From positions 1-64,000 of the forward strand of contig JAUIMM010000700.1 of the NCBI GenBank assembly GCA_031769625.1: a stretch of DNA of 64,000 bases, given 5' to 3'. The DNA is from Taudactylus pleione (taxonomy: Eukaryota; Chordata; Amphibia; Anura; Myobatrachidae). The translations under genes and the position numbers were made by a program. Under the pieces are notes generated by a model. The model was not told the DNA's origin. It saw only the letters and a program-made list of their open reading frames with translations, and did not search any database. Of this stretch, positions 48,301-58,300 are shown in pieces (position 1 is the stretch's first letter; every line of letters starts with the position of its first letter).

Positions 48301-48377
48301 GGGGTGGAAGGGAGGGGGGTGGGGATGCCACAAGCGGTGGTGTGGCTGGCCCGCAGGGGGCTGGCGTGCAGTGTTAA
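45303..48377 (+). CDS. LINE ORF1 protein (gag-like, three CCHC zinc knuckles), copy 2
   Basis: 1024 aa from the ATG at 45303. Domain order is as in copy 1: Pro/Gly/Ala-rich N-terminus with one more DPP repeat, three related EGPPSEATRGG-like segments, a Lys/Leu/Glu-rich probable coiled coil, a globular region, three CX2CX4HX4C knuckles at about residues 739-788, then an acidic tail with a basic cluster. About ten substitutions separate it from copy 1, and it has three extra residues (AGS) before LTEQPKQPE. The knuckles are unchanged and the frame is open throughout, so the protein should be functional if expressed. The frame extends upstream to a GTG that I do not take as the start. Confidence 0.92.
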   Translation: MTKRGRPRAGGSSRGSVAPVPPDPPDPPDPPNLPAGGLQREAGDPPAGSRRPQVCTAGAPDPPVPLARLPRRRSAGSLTEQPKQPELMERTAAASGGLPVPAADVPGSRKAAAVLVDPAAGGGGVLDPPGLSVRRAGGPVEFSRVPVSKPLAAGPPSDATRGVMAAPASGAAEVVIVAADSASKLSVEGPPSEATRGGMETLTGSESEDMEMTESSNLVISAGGAVMVTPSPAVLPKLSVEGPLSEATQGEMVAPTGSEAGGAAKGEKTVEEDQVSADEEDDVYAALSMDQLQKEIRKLSNKLSEKKRKRNVSATWDRWSFKEEITALSVSLGNAKDRLEYLKKIKKKMIKSESTSMSDMEVVKSEQEEVPSSAVVEAQPAEDAGRRVQGEPVDKVSDDAKETGGIGSGGAQIVTLVPLVPIGGATVPVGELAATIPDCTEAMDSELIQAAVLVEAGMEGESHQDKAPEEVPGVSSVSVSRPILAQGMPILNKETLSAEQRKVIETIYGDKMLVPERARVAAAAIEKDMVSRGERQSKSAPGVLSYASVVTRQRANNVSYAAPTPGGVGKRRNLVQFKWIAPGEAPSREAFLKMVFSLGFGAADLYACIHPVRTLEYDLSFVSYQGLQVFWVKWQACRSKDPFEKYVVNLVTRQDRVKATILVRNESLPPEDIAFWLKRFCDLESGVTKAGYVLGVWGGAWEVGIRLRYSERGCVHVPSAAYIGRDRVQCFYPGQPRTCFKCGDHRHVSSECTVVKCSLCGGVGHWSRDCHTVRCNLCGVEGHPYSRCPKASHNVVLEQVVGSSVVVSEVVNEVEEEGIEQDEVVNVESREEVMEETFQEVRRGGKGIKEKDAETQVVLSNKFDVFSSDEEEIIRKDGECYLVSKKNKRKTKRSFKESERHRDGKKRRESIPEVGEEVVNKETLAPMERRVVERRKEEVVAMEETVAVQQEVVKETDVESSQSSGVGPSGTGGGVHCQVIKFVAKAPDPGIPEEGGVPSGGGREGGGDATSGGVAGPQGAGVQC
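45765..46052 (+). other. Three ORF1 hairpins, copy 2
   Basis: Stems at 45765-45773/45780-45788, 45870-45878/45885-45893 and 46029-46037/46044-46052, with the same sequences as in copy 1. Stem three again has the T-A pair in place of C-G. Confidence 0.75.
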
Positions 48378-48443
48378 GGCTTGTTTTTTGGTGATGGTAT
48401 GTAAAAGTAAGCAAGGTCTTGTAATATTCCATAACCTAGAAAC
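48378..48443 (+). other. ORF1-ORF2 spacer, copy 2
   Basis: 66 bp, same structure as in copy 1: several in-frame TAA codons after the ORF1 stop and a minimal atg-taa before the ORF2 ATG. Confidence 0.7.
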
Positions 48444-51400
48444 ATGGATCCTCATCCTATACGATGTGCCACGATTAATGTGGCTTCCGTGTTGTCCGAA
48501 TGTGCTCGTATGATGGCCTTTGATTTTTTCAGTATGATTGATGTTGATGTTTTATTTTTGCAAGAGACTAGGATTAGTAAATTGGATATCCTCCACAAGG
48601 CGAAGCAGGAGTGGAGGAGGGGTCCTTCTTACTGGTCTCTTGCGGCCGAGCCATACGGTGGGGTGGCAGTCCTTTTTTCTGATATGGTAACTGTGCACAA
48701 GGTTATTGAATTGCAAGCAGGTAGATGTATGATTTTGGATGTCAACATAAAGGGACAAGATGTGAGATTAATTAATGTGTATGGGCCACAGACACCAGGT
48801 GATAGGAAAAGTCTCTTTATGGAGATAAAACCTTTTCTTTTTACAGCCCAGCAGGTCGTCTTTGGTGGTGATTTTAATACTGTTGTTAGGCCAAAAGACA
48901 GGGGAGGCTCAAGGAGACCCCTGGGCTATGATTCCAATTTTTTAGTTAGCATGGTTAGACAGGCTGGTTTGGTGGATGTGCATATTCGTCACTCCCCAGA
49001 CCTCACGGGTTTCACCTACTTTAGTGGTAGTCGTAGGTCTAGGATAGATAGGTTTTTTGTTAAGGAGACTTCCAAGACTTCATCCCTTGGGGTGAGGTTG
49101 GTGGAATTTTCCGATCACGGTTTGCTCTCAGTAACTTTGAATGCTTCAGAAACCCCTCAGAAGGGGCGGGGTCTGTGGCGTTTGAACTCTGAACTCCTGG
49201 AAGAAGAGAGAGTTAGGCAGTCCTTCAGGGTCTTCTTTCAATCTCAGGAGACACTTCTGGAGGCTGGTTGGAGTAGGTCTGAGTGGTGGGAGGTGATTAA
49301 AAAGAGAACCTGCAAATTTTTCCGTGGCCTTATAGCTAGGAAAAACTTGATAAAGCAAAATATCTACCGTAATCTGAGAAGGAAATTGGATTTCCTGATC
49401 TCTGAGGAGGGAGATGATGGGGAAATCTCCCGAGTGAAGGCTCAGATGAAAGAGTTCCAATATAACCGATTGGCATCCTTGGTTTTGGAAAGGGATTATG
49501 GTATGTACCACTCGCCTGATCCCTACCAGAGCTGTAGGAGGTCAGTCGACGCCAAACATGTCAGAGGACTGGTGGACGGACAGGGTGTTCTTCGTACTGA
49601 CAAGGAAGGCATTCTGGATGTTATTGTGTCCTACTATTCTGATCTTCTGTCTGAGCAGCCACTCATCAGGGAGAGGATGGAGGAATTTCTGAGGGGAACC
49701 CCTGGTCTGAGTTCTCAGGGTGCCTCTCTTGACTCCTTGGCAAGTGATATAACCGCAGAGGAAGTTAGGAAGGCGATAATGGGTTTAAACCCCAAGAAAT
49801 CACCAGGACCAGATGGTTTAACATCTGAATTTTATAAGACCTTTGCTGACCTCCTGATTCCCCGCCTTGTGGAAGTTTTTAATGAGAGCCTGGATGAGGG
49901 AGTCCTCCCTCCTTCCATGAGGTTATCTGCGCTTATTTTGCTGTCCAAAGGGAAGGACTCGTCTCGTATTGAGAACTGGCGCCCCATAGCCCTTCTCAAT
50001 ACAGACAGGAAGATTTTGGCAAAGGTACTGTTTAACAGGCTTTCAGAGTTTTCTGAGCTGTTGCTTTCTCCTTCTCAGCACTGTACGGTGAAGGGTCGTA
50101 GCACTTTTAGTGCTGTCCTTGGTGTCCGGGAGGCCATTGAGCGGTGCAGGGCTGAGAAGTGGGGAAAGTACTTACTGGCATTGGATCAGTCTAAAGCTTT
50201 TGACCGAGTGAATCATGAGTACCTTTGGGCTCTACTGAGATGGTATGGTCTTCCAGAGAGGGTGGTTAATTGGTTACAGACGATCTATCGTATGGCTGAA
50301 AGCTTTCCACTGGTAAACGGTTGGGTGGGCCCTACCTTTGGTGTAGGCTCGGGTGTTCGTCAGGGGTGTCCCCTGAGCCCCCTCCTGTATGTCTTTGCAA
50401 TCGATCCCTTCATTAGGAGGGTAGAGTGTGGGACTGTAGGGGGGGTGCAGCTGTGTCCGGAGTTTGCATTGAGGGTGGTGGCTTACGCAGATGATGTCAC
50501 GGTGGTTCTGTCCTCGCAGGCAGAGGCCCGTGGCATAGAACACCTCATTTGCGAGTACTCTGAGGCTTCGTGCTCCAGAGTAAACCGAGAAAAGTGTGAT
50601 GTTTTCTGGATGGGGGAGGAGGGGGAGCCTTTTCCTCTTCCGGACAGCTTCCCTCAGGTCAACGATCAGATTAAAATTCTTGGTATCAAATTTGATCATG
50701 GAGATTATGCCTCCCTAAATTGGGTTAACAAGCTGGAAGATGCTACCAAGAAGGTAGAGAGTTGGAAAAGATGGAAATTGTCTTTGAGGGAAAGGGTTGA
50801 CTTGTGCAAAACTTACCTGATCCCGATTTTTTTGTATGTCAGTTACGTGTGCTTTTTGCCACAATCTTTGTGGTCCAGATTGAATTCCTTGTTCTTCCTC
50901 TTGTTGTGGAAGAACAGGATCAATATAGTGAAGAGGGGTATCACCTACAGACCGAGGAAAGATGGGGGTTTGAACATGGTAAACCCAGTGATCTTTTTTG
51001 TTACAGCTTTTTTAAAGCTTAACATTGGGAGCATGTTTTTAGACACTCCTCCTCGGTGGGTAGAGGGATTTAGACCATGGGTGTTTCCCTTCCTCAGATT
51101 CTGGATAGATGGAGGCCAAGTGAGAAGTTTCCGGATTCGTCATGGTTACCTCCCGATCTACGTCATCCAGAGCTTGAAGGTGATAAAGCGATATGATGTG
51201 GGAGTGGGTGAAGTCAAAAACTTCTCTAGGAGGGAGTTGGAGAGAAGAATTTTGCACACCCACTTTCATGTTCCGCTGTCACTGAGGGACTGTCCAGGTA
51301 ATGTCGCTTCGGCTGGATTGGTTTTGTTAAATTCACAAAGGTTACCGCCCAAGTTCAAAGATATTGCCTGGCTCACTTTTCATGGGAGGCTTTATGTTGG

Positions 51401-51821
51401 AGGGAACCTCAGGTGGCGAAGTGCCAGTGAACGTGGCTGCCCACGGGAGGAATGTCCAGGGGTGGAGGAGACGATGGACCACTTCCTGCTTGAGTGTCCT
51501 TTTAATGTAAAGGTTTATGAGGAGGTTTCAAAGGCCATTGGTATCCCGTGCCTTTCGGGTCTTAGTTACCCTGAGTGGGCTTATGGGGTAGTCAGAAGAT
51601 ACGGTGACTTTAATTTGACCACAATTTTTTTAGTTAGTTTAGCTGTTAGGTATCACACGTGGAATGCACGGTGCCAGGTATCTATTCGAAGGAAGGTCCT
51701 CCCCTGTGATGTGGTGGTAGGTATGATTATGCAAGAGGTGAAAAAGATGATGGATCTGGATAAGGGGAGACTGGATGCTGTCAGATGGTCACAGTGGTGG
51801 GGCCGTTTGAAACCCCCTTGA
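48444..51821 (+). CDS. LINE ORF2: APE endonuclease / reverse transcriptase, copy 2
   Basis: 1125 aa, collinear with the copy 1 protein. Only five differences are visible: N30S, T31M, V657I, S671C and H899R (copy 1 to copy 2). None falls on an endonuclease catalytic residue (N12, E41, Y113, D143, N145, D202, D224, H225), on the reverse transcriptase aspartates (D581, YADD 681-684), or on the C-terminal CCHC motif (999-1018). Two intact copies this similar point to recent retrotransposition of an active source, or to recent duplication of this stretch. The five differences plus independent satellite context make simple assembly duplication less likely. Confidence 0.95.
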   Translation: MDPHPIRCATINVASVLSECARMMAFDFFSMIDVDVLFLQETRISKLDILHKAKQEWRRGPSYWSLAAEPYGGVAVLFSDMVTVHKVIELQAGRCMILDVNIKGQDVRLINVYGPQTPGDRKSLFMEIKPFLFTAQQVVFGGDFNTVVRPKDRGGSRRPLGYDSNFLVSMVRQAGLVDVHIRHSPDLTGFTYFSGSRRSRIDRFFVKETSKTSSLGVRLVEFSDHGLLSVTLNASETPQKGRGLWRLNSELLEEERVRQSFRVFFQSQETLLEAGWSRSEWWEVIKKRTCKFFRGLIARKNLIKQNIYRNLRRKLDFLISEEGDDGEISRVKAQMKEFQYNRLASLVLERDYGMYHSPDPYQSCRRSVDAKHVRGLVDGQGVLRTDKEGILDVIVSYYSDLLSEQPLIRERMEEFLRGTPGLSSQGASLDSLASDITAEEVRKAIMGLNPKKSPGPDGLTSEFYKTFADLLIPRLVEVFNESLDEGVLPPSMRLSALILLSKGKDSSRIENWRPIALLNTDRKILAKVLFNRLSEFSELLLSPSQHCTVKGRSTFSAVLGVREAIERCRAEKWGKYLLALDQSKAFDRVNHEYLWALLRWYGLPERVVNWLQTIYRMAESFPLVNGWVGPTFGVGSGVRQGCPLSPLLYVFAIDPFIRRVECGTVGGVQLCPEFALRVVAYADDVTVVLSSQAEARGIEHLICEYSEASCSRVNREKCDVFWMGEEGEPFPLPDSFPQVNDQIKILGIKFDHGDYASLNWVNKLEDATKKVESWKRWKLSLRERVDLCKTYLIPIFLYVSYVCFLPQSLWSRLNSLFFLLLWKNRINIVKRGITYRPRKDGGLNMVNPVIFFVTAFLKLNIGSMFLDTPPRWVEGFRPWVFPFLRFWIDGGQVRSFRIRHGYLPIYVIQSLKVIKRYDVGVGEVKNFSRRELERRILHTHFHVPLSLRDCPGNVASAGLVLLNSQRLPPKFKDIAWLTFHGRLYVGGNLRWRSASERGCPREECPGVEETMDHFLLECPFNVKVYEEVSKAIGIPCLSGLSYPEWAYGVVRRYGDFNLTTIFLVSLAVRYHTWNARCQVSIRRKVLPCDVVVGMIMQEVKKMMDLDKGRLDAVRWSQWWGRLKPP

Positions 51822-52021
51822 GTGGGTGGTTGAAAGTCTCTTCTTGTTCAGCTGGGTTTCTTTTCTGTCCTTTCACTCCCTGTAGATTTTTTATTCTATT
51901 TTTTGGTTTTTGTTGAAAAGGTTTTACATACATCTACCTGAGGTGGTGTGTATTGGTGATGGGTAGGATTAGATAAGATAGATAGTAGTTAAAGTTTTTG
52001 TATTGTTTTATGGTTTGCTGT

Positions 52022-52074
52022 GTATATATACATATATAATATATAAAAAAAAAAAAATATATATATATATAAAT
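52022..52074 (+). repeat. TA / poly-A microsatellite in LINE copy 2 3' UTR
   Basis: (ta)n, an A-tract and a second (ta)n. Shorter than the same site in copy 1. Confidence 0.9.
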
Positions 52075-52229
52075 AGATAGTGGTTAAGGTAGTTGTTGTT
52101 CTAAAATCCTTGCTTACTTTTTCTCATAGGAGATAAGTTGTTTTTTATTAGGATTGGTAAAGTTTTCTTTTGGTTATAAGGCATAATATGGAGTAATATT
52201 GTGTATCGTTATGTTGATATTTGATTTTG

Positions 52230-52303
52230 TGTATATATATATTTTATCTATTTATTTATTTATTTATTTTTTATATATGTAATTATTGTATATATATATA
52301 TAT
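52230..52303 (+). repeat. TA and TTTA microsatellites in LINE copy 2 3' UTR
   Basis: (ta)n, (ttta)n and (ta)n, one ttta unit longer than in copy 1. Confidence 0.88.
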
Positions 52304-52333
52304 CTTTGTTGCAAGTTAAAATAAAGAAGCATA

Positions 52334-55300
52334 TTCTGTCACCGCAGCACATCTTTTTTAAGGTTTTCTGAAAGTTTTAAGCAGAATTTGGGGATTTTTG
52401 AAGAAAAATTTTTTGCCCAATTTTTAAGGTCCGGGGCTTACAGAATTTTTCATACGGGTAAATATCTTTCTGGAGGGTTCTGTGTCAAAATTAAGCACCA
52501 AAATCAACTTTAGTCACCGCAGCAAATCTTTTTTAAGGTTTACTGAAAGTTTTAAGCAGAATTTGGGGATTTTTGAAGAAAAAAATATTTGGCTTATTTT
52601 TAAGGTCCGGGGCTTACAGAATTTTTAATACGGGTAAATATCTTTCTGGAGGGTTCCGTGTCAAAATTAAGCACCAAAATCAACTTTTGTCACCGCAGCA
52701 AATCTTTTTTAAGGTTTACTGAAAGTTTTAAGCAGAATTTGGGGATTTTTGAAGAAAAAAATTTTTGGCCGATTTTTATGGTCCGGGGCTTACAAAATTT
52801 TTCATACGGGTAAATATCTTTCTGGAGGGTTCTGTGTCAAAATTAAGCACCAAAATCAACTTCTGTCACCGCAGCAAATCTTTTAAAGGTTTACTGAAAG
52901 TTTTAAGCAGAATTCGGGGATTTTTGAAGAAAAAAATTTTTGGCCGATTTTTAAGCTCCGGGGCTTACAGAATTTTTCATATGGGTAAATATCTTTCTGG
53001 AGGGTTCTGTGTCAAAATTAAGTACCAAAATCAACTTCTGTCACCGCAGCAAATCTTTTTAAGGTTTTCTGAAAGTTTTCAGCAGAATTTTAGGATTTTT
53101 GAAGAAAAAAATTTTTGGCCGATTTTTAAGGTCCGGGGCTTACAGAATTTTTCATATTTGTAAATATCTTTTTGGAGGGTTCTGTGTCAAATTTATGCAC
53201 CAAAATCAACTTCTGTCACCACAGCAAATCTTTTTTAAGGTTTACTGAAAGTTTTAAGCAGAATTTGGGGATTTTTGAAGAAAAAAATTTTGGGCCGATT
53301 TTTAAGGTCCGGGCCTTACTGAATTTTTCATACGGGTAAATATCTTTCTGGAGGGTTCTGTGTCAAAATTAAGCACCAAAATCAACTTCTGTCACCTCAG
53401 TAAATCTTTTTTAAGGTTTACTGAAAGTTTTAAGCAGAATTTGAGGATTTTTGAAGAAAAAAATTTTTGCCCGATTTTTAAGGTCCGGGGCTTACAGAAT
53501 TTTTCATATGGGTAAATATCTTTCTGGAGGGTTCTGTGTCAAAATTAAGCACCAAAATCAACTTTAGTCACCGCAGCAAATCTTTTTTAAGGTTTACTGA
53601 AAGTTTTAAGCAGAATTTGGGGATTTTTGAAGAAAAAAATATTTGGCTTATTTTTAAGGTCCGGGGCTTACAGAATTTTTAATAACGGGTAAATATCTTT
53701 CTGGAGGGTTTCGTGTCAAAATTAAGCACCAAAATCAACTTTTGTCACCGCAGCAAATCTTTTTTAAGGTTTACTGAAAGTTTTAAGCAGAATTTGGGGA
53801 TTTTTGAAGAAAAAAATTTTTGGACAATTTTTAAGGTCCGGGGCTTACAAAATTTTTCATACGGGTAAATATCTTTCTGGAGGGTTCTGTGTCAAAATTA
53901 AGCACCAAAATCAACTTCTGTCACCGCAGCAAATCTTTTTTAAGGTTTACTGAAAGTTTTAATCAGAATTTGGGGATTTTTGAAGAAAAAAATTTTTGGC
54001 CGATTTTTAAGGTCCGGGGCTTACAGAATTTTTCATATGGGTAAATATCTTTCTGGAGAGTTCTGTGTCAAAATTAAGCACCAAAATCAACTTCTGTCAC
54101 CGCAGCAAATCTTTTTTAAGGTTTACTGAAAGTTTTAAGCAGAATTTGGGGATTTTTGAAGAAAAAAATTTTTGCCCAATTTTTAAGGTCCGGGGCTTAC
54201 AGAATTTTTCATACTGGTAAATATCTTTCTGGAGGGTTCTGTGTCAAAATTAAGCACCAAAATCAACTTCTGTCACTGCAGCAAATCTTTTTTAAGGTTT
54301 ACTGAAAGATTTAAGCAGAATTTGGGGATTTTTGAAGAAAAAAATTTTTGCCCGATTTTTAAGTTCCGGGGCTTACAGAATTTTTCATACGGGTAAATAT
54401 CTTTCTGGAGGGTTCTGTGGTCAAAATTAAGCACCAAAATCAACTTTAGTCACCGCAGCAAATCTTTTTTAAGGTTTACTGAAAGTTTTAAGCAGAATTT
54501 GGGGATTTTTGAAGAAAAAAATATTTGGCTTATTTTTAAGGTCCAGGGCTTACAGAATTTTTAATACGGGTAAATATCTTTCTGGAGGATTCCGTGTCAA
54601 AATTAAGCAACAAAATCAACTTTTGTCACCGCAGCAAATCTTTTTTAAGGTTTACTGAAAGTTTTAAGCAGAATTTGGGGATTTTTGAAGAAAAAAATTT
54701 TTGGCCGATTTTTATGGTCCGGGGCTTACAAAATTTTTCATACGGGTAAATATCTTTCTGGAGGGTTCTGTGTCAAAATTAAGCACCAAAATCAACTTCT
54801 GTCACCGCAGCAAAACTTTTAAAGGTTTACTGAAAGTTTTAAGCAGAATTCGGGGATTTTTGAAGAAAAAAATGTTTGGCCGATTTTTATGCTCCGGGGC
54901 TTACAGAATTTTTCATACGGGTAAATATCTTTCTGGAGGGTTCTGTGTCAAAATTAAGCACCAAAATCAACTTCTGTCACCGCAGCAAATCTTTTTAAGG
55001 TTTTCTGAAAGTTTTCAGCAGAATTCTATGATTTTTGAAGAAAAAAAATTTTGGCCGATTTTTAAGGTCCGGGGCTTACAGAATTTTTCATATGGGTAAA
55101 TATCTTTCTGGAGGGTTCTGTGTCAAATTTATGCACCAAAATCAACTTCTGTCACCGCAGCAAATCTTTTTTAAGGTTTACTGAAAGTTTTAAGCAGAAT
55201 TTGGGGATTTTTGAAGAAAAAAATTTTGGGCCGATTTTTAAGGTCCGGGCCTTACTGAATTTTTCATACGGCTAAATATCTTTCAGGAGGGTTCTGTGTC

Positions 55301-58300
55301 AAAATTAAGCACCAAAATCAACTTCTGTCACCTCAGTAAATCTTTTTTAAGGTTTACTGAAAGTTTTAAGCAGAATTTGAGGATTTTTGAAGAAAAAAAT
55401 TTTTGGCCGATTTTTAAGGTCCGGGGCTTACAGAATTTTTCATACGGGTAAATATCTTTCTGGAGGGTTCTGTGTCAAAATTAAGCACCAAAATCAACTT
55501 CTGTCACAGCAGCAAATCTTTTTAAGGTTTACTGAAAGTTTTAAGCAGAATTTGGGGATTTTTGAAGAAAAAAAAATTTGGCTGATTTTTAAGGTCCGGG
55601 GCTTACAGAATTTTTCATACGTGTAAATATCTTTCTGGAGGGTTCTGTGTCAAAATTAAGCACCAAAATCAACTTTTGTCACCGCAGCAAATCTTTTTTA
55701 AGGTTTTCTGAAAGTTTTAAGCAGAATTTGGGGATTTTTGAAGAAAAAAATTTTTGGACGATTTTTAAGGTCCGGGGCTTACAGAATTTTTAATTCGGGT
55801 AAATATCTTTCTGGAGGGTTCTGTGTCAAATTTATGCACCAAAATCAACTTCTGTCACCTCAGCAAATATTTTTTAAGGTTTACTGAAAGTTTTAAGCAG
55901 AATATGGGGATTTTTGAACAAAAAAAATTTTTGCCCGATTTTTAAAGTCCGGGGCTTACAGAATTTTTCATACGGGTAAATATCTTTCTGGAGGGTTCTG
56001 TGTCAAAATTAAGCACCAAAATCAACTTTTGTCACCGCAGCAAATCTTTTTTAAGATTTAATGAAAGTTTTAAGCAGAATTTGGGGATTTTTGAAGAAAA
56101 AAATTTTTGGCCGATTTTTAAGGTCCGGGGCTTACAGAATTTTTCATACGGGTAAATATCTTTCTGGAGGGTTCTGTGTCAAAATTAAGCACCAAAATCA
56201 ACTTCTGTCACCGCAGCAAATCTTTTTAAGGTTTTCTGAAAGTTTTCAGCAGAATTTTAGGATTTTTGAAGAAAAAAATTTTTGCCCAATTTTTAAGGTC
56301 CGGGGCTTACAGAATTTTTAATACGGGTAAATATCTTTCTGGAGGGTTCTGTGTCAAAATTAAGCACCAAAATCAACTTTTGTCACCGTAGCAAATCTTT
56401 TTTAAGATTTAATGAAAGTTTTAAGCAGAATTTGGGGATTTTTGAAGAAAAAAATTTTTGGCCGATTTTTAAGGTCCGGGGCTTACAGAATTTTTCATAC
56501 GGGTAAATATCTTTCTGGAGGGTTCTGTGTCAAAATTAAGCACCAAAATCAACTTTAGTCACCGCAGCAAATCTTTTTTAAGGTTTACTGAAAGTTTTAA
56601 GCAGAATTTGGGGATTTTTGAAGAAAAAAATATTTGGCTTATTTTTAAGGTCCGGGGCTTACAGAATTTTTAATATGGGTCAATATCTTTCTGGAGGGTT
56701 CTGTGTCAAAATTAAGCACCAAAATCAACTTTTGTCACCGCAGCAAATCTTTTTTAAGGTTTACTGAAAGTTTTAAGCAGAATTTGGAGATTTTTGAAGA
56801 AAAAAATTTTGGGCCGATTTTTAAGGTCCGGGGCTTACAGAATTTTTCATACGGGTAAATATCTTTCTGGAGGGTTCTGTGTCAAAATTAAGCACCAAAA
56901 TCAACTTCTGTCACCGCAGCAAATCTTTTTAAGGTTTACTGAAAGTTTTAAGCAGAATTTGGGGATTTTTGAAGAAAAAAAATTTTGGCTGATTTTTAAG
57001 GTCCGGGGCTTACAGAATTTTTCATACGTGTAAATATCTTTCTGGAGGGTTCTGTGTCAAAATTAAGCACCAAAATCAACTTCTGTCACCGCAGCAAATC
57101 TTTTTAAGGTTTACTGAAAGTTTTCAGCAGAATTTTAGGATTTTTGAAGAAAAAAATTTTTGGCCGATTTTTAAGGTCTGGGGCTTACAGAATTTTTCAT
57201 ATGGGTAAATATCTTTCTGGAGGGTTCTGTGTCAAAATTAAGCACCAAAATCAACTTCTGTCACCGCAGAAAATCTTTTTTAAGGTTTACTGAAAGTTTT
57301 AAGCAGAATTCGGGGATTTTTGAAGAAAAAAATTTTGGGCCGATTTTTAAGCTCCGGGGCTTACAGAATTTTTCATACGGGTAAATATCTTTCTGGAGGG
57401 TTCTGTGTCAAAATTAAGCACCAAAATCAACTTCTGTCACCGCAGCAAATCTTTTTAAGGTTTTCTGAAAGTTTTCAGCAGAATTTTAGGATTTTTGAAG
57501 AAAAAAATTTTTGGCCGATTTTTAAGGTCCGGGGCTTACAGAATTTTTCATATGGGTAAATATCTTTCTGGAGAGTTCTGTGTCAAAATTAAGCACCAAA
57601 ATCAACTTCTGTCACCGCAGCAAATCTTTTTTAAGGTTTACTGAAAGTTTTAAGCAGAATTTGCGGATTTTTTAAGAAAAAAAATTTTGCCTGATTTTTA
57701 AGTTCCGGGGCTTACAGAATTTTTCATACGGGTAAATATCTTTCTGGAGGGTTCTGTGTCAAAATTAAGCACCAAAATCAACTTCTGTCACCTCAGCAAA
57801 TCTTTTTTAAGGTTTACTGAAAGTTTTAAGCAGAATTTGGGGATTTTTGAAGAAAAACATTTTTGCCCAATTTTTAAGGTCCAGGGCTTACAGAATTTTT
57901 CATACTGGTAAATATCTTTCTGGAGGGTTCTGTGTCAAAATTAAGCACCAAAATCAACTTCTGTCACTGCAGCAAATCTTTTTTAAGGTTTTCTGAAAGT
58001 TTTCAGCAGAATTTTAGGATTTTTGAAGAAAAAAATGTTTGCCCAATTTTTAAGGTCCGGGGCTTACAGAATTTTTAATACGGGTAAATATCTTTCTGGA
58101 GGGTTCTGTGTCAAAATTAAGCACCAAAATCAACTTTTGTCACCGCAGCAAATCTTTTTTAAGATTTAATGAAAGTTTTAAGCAGAATTTGGGGATTTTT
58201 GAAGAAAAAAAATTTTGGCCGATTTTTAAGGTCCGGGGCTTACAGAATTTTTCATACGGGTAAATATCTTTCTGGAGGGTTCTGTGTCAAAATTAAGCAC

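Larger units (their letters stand above)
45151..52333 (+). mobile_element. Tx1-like non-LTR retrotransposon (LINE), copy 2, complete
   Basis: A 7183-bp element with the same layout as copy 1: 152-bp leader, ORF1, 66-bp spacer, ORF2 and a 3' region of about 512 bp. The satellite resumes after the element at ttctgtcaccgcagcacatc, the same monomer position as for copy 1. The 5' junction, including tctgtagcataccattt, is identical to copy 1, yet the satellite further upstream differs (catatgggtaaatatctttctgg here, catacaggtaaattctttcttg there). Both ORFs are intact. Most differences from copy 1 are single bases, two 9-bp indels in ORF1 and microsatellite length. Confidence 0.9.
51822..52333 (+). 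other. LINE copy 2 3' untranslated region
   Basis: AT-rich non-coding region ending aaaataaagaagcata without a poly(A) tail. AATAAA is at 52320-52325. Microsatellites lie at 52022-52074 and about 52230-52303. Confidence 0.85.

Noticed and set aside
35324..52333. LTR retrotransposon or retrovirus
   Set aside because: There are no terminal repeats, protease, integrase or RNase H. The APE endonuclease precedes the reverse transcriptase, which is diagnostic of a non-LTR element.
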